From Acanthacorydalis orientalis (lineage: Eukaryota > Arthropoda > Insecta > Megaloptera > Corydalidae): 64,000 bases of DNA. The notes beneath the pieces were generated by a model, which saw only the letters and a list, made by a program, of their open reading frames with translations, did no database searches and was not told the origin of the DNA. The position numbers and the translations under genes are program-made. The stretch is from NCBI GenBank assembly GCA_034766995.1, contig CM068313.1:5834461-5898460 (forward strand), in the 5' to 3' direction. Positions 1 to 12,142 of the stretch are shown here, in pieces (positions within the stretch are counted from its first letter, which is position 1; the number at the start of each line of letters is the position of its first letter).

Positions 1-43
1 AGTTTCAAAAAAGAGTTGTATATTTTTTCTATATATTTAAAAA

Positions 44-844
44 TTAGGTGTACAAATTAATTCGGTCCTTTTTTTTATAGAAAATGAATGTTTGTTTGAA
101 AAAATGGAATACATTTCAATCCACAAAATATTCCCAATTATTTTATATGACTTTGCTCTATCAGACGGATAACTGACTGAATCTCTTGTCGAAAAAGAGA
201 CAGCGGTTTTGAATCAATGAAGTCGTAATGCAGTTTTGGACCGTTTCTACTGTTTTTAACATTTTTTGCATGTTTTATCTATTATATGTTTTGTATGTTA
301 TATTAATCTAATGTGAAATGTACGACTGTACTAGGTATAAAAAATAAATTCGATGCCTTTTTTTATAGAAAATTAATGATTATGGAAAAACTGAATAAAT
401 TTCAATACTCAAAATATTCCCAATTTTTCCCTATGACTCTGTTCCATCTGTCGGGTAACTGAAGAATCTATGATTGAAAAAAAGTAGCGGGTTTGAGTCA
501 ATGAAGTCATAATGCAATTTCGGACCTCTTCTACTGTTTTAATATTTCTTACATGTTTTATGCTTCACAACCCTTTTCCCTGAATCTGAACAATTTGTTC
601 CCACGGCTTCATTTTTTTCAATTGGAATACGAAATGTATACAATGCCTAATATGCTGCTTTTCGGACGTCATCGTCTTCGCTACTGTTTTGTGAGGTTAT
701 GCCAACTGCTTGGCCAAAATATACAGTGATTTTAAATGTTAAGGTTGGTACTTCAAAATCCTAAAACAACGAGAAAATATTCAAATTTAAAACAGAGTTA
801 TGATTGATTCACTTTGAAGCCACATAATTAATTTTTACACCTAA
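44..844 (-). mobile_element. Mariner-like remnant, family B, with repeated left end
   Basis: The left end TTAGGTGTACAAATTAATTC at 44 and an inverted match ending at 844 mark a short Tc1/mariner-type element. A second, diverged left end starts near 332, so the first about 260 bp are present twice. The minus strand keeps only traces of a transposase C-terminus (a W-K-K and L-P-x-R-W pattern and a N-N-x-E-Y-F-type end). It is non-coding now. Confidence 0.65.
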
Positions 845-1012
845 TATATATTTAAAATACAAAATACTACAACAGTACTTGATTAGTCATGTTGGAGTTT
901 AATTTATGCAAAGGGAATTAGTCACGGTAATTTATTTTTATTCAATTTGTTTTATATTTAATTTACGTGGCTTATTTTCTTTAAGAAAACAATCTTTGTA
1001 ATTTTATTAAAT

Positions 1013-1239
1013 AGAACCTTGAAGATGAAGAAGGTCACGGGCGTCCTTCTTCAGTTCATAACGACGAACTGAAGGCGTTAGTTGAATCAGAACCACGCAT
1101 AACAATTCGAGAGCTTGCACAAAAGTTAAGCGTTATTCATCTCACAGTTATGGGCCACTTAAAACGGGAAAATAAAAAAAGAGAAAAATGTATATCAGTT
1201 TGAAGGTCATAAACCGCAATTATTTTTCTACTACCTTAA
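1013..1239 (+). mobile_element. Mariner family A fragment, 5' truncated
   Basis: The fragment starts inside the N-terminal transposase region (EDEEGHGRPS-like coding sequence) and runs through the helix-turn-helix part (TIRELAQKLSVIH) to a 3' terminal inverted repeat. It matches the other family A copies in the window. It is broken and not expressed as a full transposase. Confidence 0.75.
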
Positions 1240-1794
1240 TATTAAACAAAATATTCTGCAAACAAATCTAAATGACAACCTTATTCAATCTGAGAGTAAA
1301 TAAATATAAAAACGTATTAAATGTATTACATGTAACAAACATATTTGGGTAACTAATTAATTCAAAAAATTTAAATTATGTTATTTATATTAAATATACG
1401 CGTAGAAACTTGAACTCGTGTTATTTGATTAGCGAGTAAGCTGTTCTTCTAATTAAAGATAACATGCTATTAGACTAGTTTTGAATTTATGAGATGTTAA
1501 CGTGCAATCTAACCTGTTAGTCATTCGCTGAAGAATATGAATTGAGTATATAGTGTTATCTTTAATAACTGAGAACAATAATATACAAATATGTACACTA
1601 ATAGAATTTTGGATTCTGTTTACTTATTTTTTATATGAAATATTAGAAATAACTTTTATGATATGGAATAAAATTTATGAATGATTAATTATCTTTTTGT
1701 AAATATGTATAACCTTGTGTATGGATTTTTTTTTTATATTTTTATAGTAGTTTGTTTATATACAAAGTGTATCTGAATTCTTTTTCAAATACAA

Positions 1795-1940
1795 TTCTTT
1801 GAAAGACAATTCCTTTCTTACATTTTATCAAATTAGATCAGATTACAGTAATTTCGAAGAACGATGTCAAAGAATTGTCTTCGAAGAATTTTCTTATGAA
1901 GCATTGTCTATCAAAGAATTGTCTTTCAAAGAATTTACTT
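1795..1940. repeat. Degenerate short tandem repeat, AAAGAATTGTCTT-type
   Basis: Units close to CAAAGAATTGTCTTCGAAGA recur three or four times with changes, about 20-45 nt apart. The minus strand reads as repeated F-F-E/D-R-Q-F, an echo of the repeat and not a gene. Confidence 0.6.
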
Positions 1941-2273
1941 GTTACATGTGAAAAAGACAGACTGGTGATCTTTTTAATTGGAACTTTATTTTCTTTCAAA
2001 TTCAATATTCCTGTCGCCTGACAGAAATGATAAAAGTACACCTCAGTACTTCTACATCATATTTTTATTATTTGTTTCCAACTTGAGATATATTAGAATA
2101 CTTAGAATTTTTTATTGCTATTAAAGAACTGTAGTAACATTTACGGTTTACTGAATATATTTGATATTTTAAAAAATCAATATAGTTAAATATTCTTATT
2201 TTTTTTTAAAAAAAAGTTAAACATTTATATATTTTTTTCTTTAATTTTTATAAAATATGTTAATTTCTTATAG

Positions 2274-2514
2274 ACACTCAGCAATTCTATAATGGGATGC
2301 AATGTGAGCGTTCGACAGAAATTGACCGGACGCAATAATGTCCCAGATTTATCCGCATCGATTGATAACAACGCAATGTCCGGTTTAGGAGTTGGACAAC
2401 TTCGACTCGAAAGTGTTGATATGGTATTCACCAAAGAGCAATTAGCTTCACTCAATAGACATTTCAGCGATCAAATCGGTCCTATACCGGAAGAAATAAG
2501 TCGCGGACAAATTG
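2274..2514 (+). CDS. Exon 1 of the Mab-21-like gene, start codon exon
   Basis: The exon follows a TTCTTATAG acceptor at 2265-2273 and ends at a GGTAAGT-type donor (GT at 2515). ATG at 2292 gives MGCNVSV, a good myristoylation context, and this is why I chose that start. The frame is open from the ATG back to the acceptor, so an upstream coding exon cannot be excluded; 2274-2291 is otherwise 5' UTR. It encodes 74 residues plus one base. Confidence 0.85.
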
Positions 2515-3448
2515 GTAAGTTATGATCACACATCGGAATATATTTATATGAAGAATGTCGTATAAATGCGTTCCAGAAATTTGTATACGGATTCTGGGTT
2601 ATACAACGAACTAAAAAGTCTTATAGAATGTGGTCTTCTATGAGTCTTTCATTTCAGTGTGGAAATGAGTCTTTTTTATTTAACTTTGTCTTTCTGTATT
2701 ATAAAAGGGAAAATATAATTATATAATTATAAAGGGGTTTTCACCTCACAGATCACAAAAAAGCTTTTCTGGTCCAATAAATTAATACAGCATTTTAGAT
2801 TACAGAAATGTTGATGACACTATGAAGATGTTGTCATCACTTTCGTTATTCACATAAGAAACAATTAAAAATGATTAATAATAATTTGTTGATCATTTTT
2901 GATCAGAAAAACTTTATTGTGGTTTGTGGAGTAAAAAATAATTTATCGCAGAAAGGGAATTTAGTTCAGTACTAGAACTGTATTGTTACAAGTTTCAACT
3001 CAAAGGTTAAGATTGATGAACTATTTCACATCTTATTAGGTTGGTAGAAAAATAATTGCGGTTTATAATTTTTAAATTCATGTACAAAACCGTAATTATT
3101 TTCTTACCAACCTAATACTATTTCATTTTTTCCACGCATTGAGTATTTGCTTCTAAATTTTTTTTGTGATACTTACCGCATATTTGTAAATTAAATCTTT
3201 AGAGTACCCCAAAAATTAAGAGATTAATGTACATTTTATTATGATTATTGTAAATTTTTAGAAAATCTTAGTAGGGTATTATCTAAATATAAATAAATGG
3301 TAGAAAAATAAAATGAGAGATTAAAAATAATTCATTCACATATTTTTGACTCTTTTTAGAATAAGATGGATTAGTATGGAAATAGTGTTTTCTTGACTTT
3401 ACATTTTTCTTAATCTTCATTTCTTTGTCTCCTTCTATATATAGTGAG

Positions 3449-3492
<44 letters not shown>

Positions 3493-3587
3493 AACAACAA
3501 TTAAAATACATTAAAGTAAATAGACATGTCTGTAGGTAGAAAATAATTATTTCTAATGTGATTGATGTATTCATTCTTTCTGGCAGA

Positions 3588-3645
<58 letters not shown>

Positions 3646-5636
3646 AAGAACGACTGTATGTTCTTTTTTAGGACAAGATGTAGCAGATATCGTCGAACGA
3701 CTTGTGCAAAGACTTGTCTGCGGCGTGGGAGTTCTAGACTCCCGTTTTGCGTCAAAGTTTCTTGTACGACTAGCCACATGCGCTCGACTTGATGTAAGTA
3801 CCTCTACATATATGTGTGTATTATTTGTTTGAATAAGATAAGTGAACCTATTTACAGGATATGTCGGATAACACTTACTTAATACACAATGAAACGAAAG
3901 TTTTTCTAATAAAAACATTAACAGAACTCTGGTGTATATACTGATAATTTTTTGTTTTTAGGTACTAGATAAAAGATTTCAAGTAATATATTAATTTTTT
4001 TATATATATATATATATATATATAATGTATTATACGAAACAATAATATATAACTTAAAATCAATATTATATTGATTTATTTAATAACTGTGACGTAAATG
4101 TGATAATTAATACTTGAATTCTCTAAAATTTTGATGATTCTATATGTAATTAACGCTATTTCTTAAGAAGTAATGTTCATTGAAAATTATTCCAACCAAG
4201 GTTATAAATTTATCAAATACGACAGTGTAAGAAAATTCACAAAAATAGTTTTTTATTAAAATTAAATTGTGATTATTTCTACTAAATATTCATTTATTAT
4301 TTCATGTATTTTGGTTGGAAGTGATTTGTTTTATGATGACTATATTCTATGAAAAATATATTTAATATTCTGTATTTCAGTTAGAACCTATGCGGTTTGA
4401 ACAAAAAACACCCACACTAGCGACATAAATCGTTATAAAAAATATTCTTAATTAAAATTATATCCCTATAAATAGTCTCCTACAGCAGTTGTACACGCAA
4501 TGTCTTTTCCACTTCTGAAAACACTATTTTTAGGCATTTTTAACTATTGTTTTTATATCAGAATCTGAATTTTCTTTTTTTCAATCATTTGAAAAAGGTG
4601 TCTTTTTAACGAGCTTTTTAATTTTGTAACTAAGAAGTAACAGTCAGGTCAAGAAGACACAGAAGCCCAAGTCAGGTGCGTATGGTGGATGAGGAATGAG
4701 GTGAAGAAGATTATAAAACCAGAAGGAATTCATGAGATAATCAAAACTTTGGTCAAACTGTTTTGACAAAACCGTCGTCGGTTTTAGAAGCTGAAGGCCT
4801 ACATGGTCTTTTATCATCTTTGATTGAAGTTCTATCTTCCTTAAAGTGTCTGAATTACTCAAAACAAGTGGCCTGGCTCAGAAGATTTTTTTTCAAATGT
4901 TTCCAAATGTTGAATTTTTCTGTTGCTGTAATTTTAAATTAAAAAAAAAATTCGGACAGACACGCTGTTATTCAATCAGTTCTCTTTTAAAAATCGTCGA
5001 AGTAAAGAAAATCTAGTTACGAAAACCACTGTAACATTAGAAAGAAATGACTTCGATACGAATTTAACGGAATTAAACACATAACTAGTAGCCACATCAT
5101 ATCATGTCATTAGTTATTTTTCTACTTACTAAAAATTGATTTGCGAAGGTTTCCAGATTTATAGACTGTACATTTTGTGATCAAACCTCATATATACAAT
5201 ATCTAAACCAAAGAATCTTGTCTAACATTTTCAATTAGTAGCTTTCTCGTATGTAGCTTTTTATAAAATAAATATTTAGTATTTCTGTTGCTGACAAAAA
5301 ATATTAATAATAAAAAATATACAAAGTTTATTCAGTAAAAAATATTGTATTATATTGACATTTCCCGATATTTCTTTTCATATTATTTTGTCGTTAAATA
5401 TCGTCATTTTGTTATTTTTCAAGTGAAAAAAAATAAAACAATGTAAAAATAAAATAATAGTAATATAAGCACCTTTAAGTTTCAATTTGTAAACGACACT
5501 GCAATCGAATTGTATATAAGTTTCAAAAGTATTATTTCAATATATAATATTATGCAATATTCTGATGGAATTTCTTCTTATATTTTTTCGTAATGAGCCA
5601 ATGGTAATTTTTAATTTAATAATGTAAATTTGGAAC

Positions 5637-5690
<54 letters not shown>

Positions 5691-6615
5691 CTTCTTTGTG
5701 TCACTCATTAATTTAAATCCATTCTCTTACCCCCTCAGTCAGATTCCTGTCCGATATTTGAATATTTGATCCGTTTGGATGCTCTATCATCACCGCCGAT
5801 ACACGACCACCAGGAGGAATACCTGTGCCGTCTGTCCCAGGAGGAAGTTGGTCAAGGTGTGCCGCACGGTTTCGCACGGGTTTCGCTGTTGGGCGAGAAC
5901 AGTGAAGCAGAATGGGCAGAATTTATCGCACCCGGCGGATTTCTTAGAAGGTACGCTCCATATAAACGACTGCTTTCTTGAGATTTCTCTACAGCGTCAT
6001 TAAGTTTGTTTATACGCGCGCGCTGTTCCCGTACCCGGTTTTTATATACAAGCTTAATTATTTGTTTTAAACGATTCTTTTTTGTTATGTGTATGGTGTT
6101 CAGCCGATATCGTTTATGTGCTTTTAACAATATTGCTAGTGTTATTTTCATGCAACGCCGTGAATATTGAGTTTACTTTATACACCATTTTTTTATTTTA
6201 TTATATGCTTTTTAAAAAAGTTTGTATATATTTTTCGTGATATTTCTTTGACAACGTTATAGATTTAATTATTTTCTCTTTTAATTTGCTTAGAATATTA
6301 TTATATGCAAGAATTGAAAAAAAGTTTCTTTACAAATAAATCCTAAATTTTTATCGTGGATCTGAAGAAAAATGGATTTATAATAGAATATCATTTTTTA
6401 TTTTAATTGAAATTTCAAAGAACTGGATTTTTAAAATGTTAATAAAACAATATCAGGATTCTAATATTTAGAATATTAAAATTCAACTCATTTATTAGTA
6501 TAATCAAGGATTACATAAAGTGTAAGAAAATTCATTATAATTAATTCTAACAATTTGAATAATTAATAATAAACTAAATTATGAGAAATGCTTGGCACAT
6601 GACTGGAAATGTATG

Positions 6616-6681
<66 letters not shown>

Positions 6682-7586
6682 GAGTATATATATGAGTATG
6701 AATATAAAATGAACTACAATATGACCTTCAGTGTAAGTTCACACAACAACTTACTTTAATTTACGAATATATTCAAATGTGATGTAACAAGATCTATTAA
6801 TAGTTTCTAAATGATTTCAATTAGGCGGCAAATCATATAAAGTAGATAAAAAGTGAGGACAAGTTTATAAACTGTGCCAATTCTGATAATAGAAAAAAAA
6901 TAGTATAAAATATGAATGTACAATAAACAGTATATTTCAAGTAGGAATTCCGTTGTATTTAATATTAAATTGCAATATTCTGTACTTAATAAAAAAATAT
7001 AATAAATGTACATCTTTCTATATCTACATATAAAATCAAAATTATTCACAGAAAATTTGATGACGTTGACTTATTTATTTATGACGTCGAGGTTTCTATG
7101 ATACCTAATTTGTTTATCTTATTTATAAAATAATAATGTTATTTATAATATGTATTAAGAAACACTGACTTTTTTTTAATATCATACATTTATTTCTGTC
7201 TAAAGTAAATATTTCATAAGGCTTTTCTACTTCCTCATTTGAAATTTAAATTTAAAATTTCAGTTTCGATTTTAAATCAGAAAACAAGACTTTAATTTTA
7301 AAAACGAGAATTAGATTTTTAGTTTAAAACATAAAATGTTTCTTATATCAAGATTGATTTAATAGGAATTCATTACATATTTAATGAAACATTATTACTA
7401 CCAGTTATTGTTAAAAATTGGAGAAGAAATAACAATTCGAAATCCTCCTCTCATTCTCAGAATATGTACCTGCTTATTATAATTTGATTTATATGAATCT
7501 TTTTTTGAGTGATTTCATTCATTTCTATGTAAACGAACAGAACAGTAAAGTGAAAGATTATTTTCATTTTTATTATTTTTCTTTCC

Positions 7587-7639
<53 letters not shown>

Positions 7640-8010
7640 ACATATATGCGTGTGTATTGTAAGTATAAATAAGTTTGTATGTACTTCTACAATTGATTGT
7701 GTGTAGGTGTACGTTTACCTAATGTACGTGAGTGTCAAAATCCAAATTTCAAATAAACGATTTAATCTGAAAAGCGCTAGATTTATTCATGTGAAAATTA
7801 ATCACACAATTTACATTTGAATGAAGCAACAGCTTGATGAGACTGCCAAAAAGGCTGGTATCTAGAGTGACCTTGGGTGGTTCTCGCCGTCGACGGTAGA
7901 GAACACAACAAACCCGTAGCATAAATCATAATTTTAATCGAGCGGACGTTTGTTACAGTTTACATTACCTCAGCTAATGTGCACAGAACGTTTTACATAT
8001 ACATACACTT

Positions 8011-8055
<45 letters not shown>

Positions 8056-10404
8056 GTGTGTGTGTATGTATGTCTAACCGTTCTACTCATGCAAACCATC
8101 ATGATTAATGGCTCTCGCCGCCATCGTTCCGCTGTGTGGCCAACATACTTTACCGAACGAAAAGATTCTTTACTGAAACTTGAACTGAATTCGTTTGGTT
8201 ACCTATTTTCTTCGAGAAATGTAAAAACTTTCGGAAAGAGATTAAGGAGTTTAATTGTGCGGTCGAACTTCACCGTCGACTATTGACTGAATTTTAATGT
8301 GTACTCGGTTCGTATTCGTTCTTATTTATTTTTCTCATTTTATTCCAGTGAAGAAATTGTATTAAATGTATTTCTGTTCCTCGTTCCATTCTTAATTCAA
8401 AACACATTCGAATGATATTTGATTAGATTTAGCTATGTTCGAAATCCTGATCAATCATTTACATTAAACAGAGTTGTCATGAAGAAAACAAGTTATTAGT
8501 GTTCCTGATACGTTGTATCATTAATATGAAATAAATCTTAATAAAAGTACGAATGAAAGATTGTGCAATGAGATTTTTTTATAATAAATAACTGATTCAA
8601 AAAATAATGAGCAAAAATAGATTACAAAGAGCTGGTTGTGTCGAAATAAGAGTCTTTAATCTTTTAAAATAATAAAATATCTAAAAAACAGTATAATACT
8701 TAAATATCTACTTACAAGTTGATTGCTTTATAAATAAAATGTTTATAAACAAATTCAAACAGTATCAGTGCATTGTTTTATATATTTTGTTTCTATAATA
8801 TGGAAAAATATGATATATATATATATATATAGTTTTTCTTTAACAAATTTAGCCAATAGATATATTCGATTTTTTCAAATATACTCTCCATATTCAATAC
8901 ATTTTTTATTAAGAAAATATTCCAACATTGTTTAAAGTTCATTTTTATTTCATCTTTCGTGTATTTTGATGCTGTTGACAGTATCGTCAAAGAGAGCTAT
9001 AGAAAAATCTGTAAGTAATCAACCATTTGTAAGAGTGAATTTGGAAATAATTTCAAAACTATACTTGTAACAAAATTGTTTCATAGTCAATACAACTCAA
9101 CTGTTTAGTATTTTCCTGACGGATTCCTATCGAAATACATTGAAGTCACATTGAAATAAATAAAAATGAACAAAGAAAACTTGTTGAACATTTGGATAAA
9201 AAAAATTCTGTGATATATGGAAAATTATTCAGACAAAGTAATATGAATTTAAGCACATGGCTAAAACTATGATTTATACATTAATCCAAACATAAATTTT
9301 AAAATATTTTTGCTGAGTAGTAAAATGAGATTATATTAAAGTTTGTCAGCTTGGATTTGGATATAGTTTTGAAATAATCGTATTATTAGGTTGGTAGGAA
9401 AATAATTGCGGTTTTTGTTTTTAGAATTCTACCCTTAATTTGTTTCAATGAAATTGTCATTTCATGGTGTTCATGTTAATATCATTTTAAAGTGTATTTA
9501 AGTCTATATTTTGGTAACATCGACTTTGGATTTATTATTAATTTTATTTAAAATTGAGCTACTGAATTAAAGATGGGAAAAAGCAAATAAAAGCATCTTT
9601 TTGAGTTCAAAATGGGTGGTAAATCAGAAACTACTCGTAAACTAAACAATAATTTTGATGTGGATACTATGTGCAATGGTTGTTCCAAAAATTTCGTGCT
9701 TGGAACGAGAGATTTGAAGATGAGGAAGGTCTCTGACATTCTTCTTCAGTTCATAACTACCAATTAAAGTTGTTACTTGAATCAGAACCATCCACAACAA
9801 TTCAAGAGCTTGTACAAAAGTTAGGCGTTAGTTATCCTACAGTTCTGGATCATTTAAAATCACCTAAATTGAAAAATATATGAATTTGAAGGTCATAAAT
9901 CGCAATTATTTTTCAATGAACCTAATAAATACATAAATACCATGATTCTTTTATATGTAGATTATCCATTATCAAATATTTTTTTAATGAATTATAATTA
10001 TATAAAAACCAATATTTTTAAGAAAAAAATTATGAAATTCATTCATTCATTTTTTTATAGTAAAGATTTGAAAAAATGCAAAAATGAAAAAAATACAACT
10101 GATAAAAATTAACAATATGCACATTATATAAAACGGAATATTTTTTAATAATATTATTAAAGATATTTTTATATTTTTGTAATTAAAGATAAAACAGGTT
10201 ATCAAAACAGACTAATAATTTCTGTAGTATAATTATACCATTGAAGGTTTTTTTATTACTCTGTTGTCAATAGAAGACCAACATCTCTTGTTATCTATAC
10301 ATAATGATAATAATTATTACTCATTAACGTAATAAGTGTCTTTTATCTTTTAATTATAAAATAATTTTTTTTGTTACTAAGAGTTATTTTTTCATAAATA
10401 GGTA

Positions 10405-10470
<66 letters not shown>

Positions 10471-12069
10471 AAAAAATTTCATTTGAAACGATATATGACA
10501 ATCCAAAATTATACAAGTTAACCAATTTCCAAACATAATGCTCATAAAGACCAAAAGTGAAGCAAAGAATATATTTTATTTTATAACTTCAGCCTTGAAA
10601 CTTCGGTCATTCTGTCTAAATGAATAATCTATACTTCATTTATTCTCTAATACTGGGTGAGGGATTCACTCTCATATTATTCTCTAATACTATTATACAT
10701 AACTGTGCTATTTTATTATTTGACTATTATCTTAGTATTCAAACTAACCGTTATTACTACTTAAATTGTAAAATTGTGTTATAAAAATAAGCACATGTAA
10801 AATAACACCAACCACCATTGTAATAGGTCATTATGTACCTCGGATAGAAATAAATATATTCATTCTATCAAAAATTGTATTTTTTTTTATTGTTTCATAT
10901 TTATTAGTATTGTGTAGATAATACGAAGACTGCAAATTAATTTATTGATGTCAATAATATCTTATCTCTCATAGAATTTTATTTTAGTGCCAATAATATA
11001 TACAAAGTATTATTTTCTTTTCAAATATATTTATAGTTTTATAATTTGTTTATGAATGATTTAATTCATTATATATATATATATATATATATGCATGTAT
11101 ATATTCAATTGAATTGTTTGTAAATACAAAAGTGTACATTTGTTATTTTGTATTACATTCAGAGATAAAATCCAAGAACGGTTCGTTGAACTACTAGCAC
11201 TGTCAGCGGGTGGAGCTTCTCCTCGACAACCATCGGACGTTAATGAATTTTTCTTTTGCGGCGCTCCTGGGAAAGTATTGGAAGCTGATATACTGGATCA
11301 GGTGTTGAAAATACCACCCGATGAACAAATTTTTTACGGATCAGGTTTGTATTTTAATTCATTGTCTTTGTTAAAAGAAAACAGTTCCCATAACACGGAC
11401 CGATTAATTTTAAATTAATTTCATATCAGTTTTTTTAATTAACTGAATGCGTTTTTGCATTTACGTGCACGAAATAATAATTACTTACTTCATTTATATG
11501 TAAATTGTTTACTGTAATTAAAAGCTGACCTCACAGTACCATTTCAGGCGAACTGTTTCAATTATCGTTAGGTGACTTATCGACGAAACGTTTATTAAAG
11601 AAAGATGTAAGTCCATGTTCGAATTATGTTCAAATGGACGTACGTTAATGAACAGTAATCATACACATTGGCTATTTAATAAAATACTTCATTGAAACGT
11701 ATTTACGACTCATTACTAATGAAGTCAAATTGATAGCGTTGTTATTAAGTCCAGTTATGTTTCAACTGCTTCGACAAACTACAATAACTGTTTTTATAAA
11801 TTCTCAAGAACGTTTTACATGGTTAAAGAAATTATTGTTGTAACAAGAATTACTAGATTGAACTAGCTGAAATGATACAGAAATTGTTTGGAATTAAATA
11901 CAAATAAATAATTGCATATATATATATATATATATATATTGCAATTAGGTTCATATTAATGCAGATTTAAATTTATTTTAAAAATTCTTCGATCGATGTA
12001 GAAACTAACAGGTTTTGAAATGAGGATTTTTGTATTAAAAGACTTGATCAGTTGGTTTACATTCTCTTG

Positions 12070-12142
<73 letters not shown>

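Larger units (their letters stand above)
5951..11162 (+). other. Intron 3 of the Mab-21-like gene (5.2 kb)
   Basis: Holds four long (TA)n tracts, a 540-bp deleted mariner, one copy of repeat R2 and a GC-elevated island at 7790-8290. No convincing extra exon was seen. Confidence 0.75.

Noticed and set aside
3036..3042. TTAGG resembling the insect telomere repeat
   Set aside because: It is the tip of the mariner terminal repeat, not tandem TTAGG.
5852..6151. 99-codon minus-strand frame overlapping exon 3
   Set aside because: Crosses exon and intron of the + strand gene and resembles nothing.
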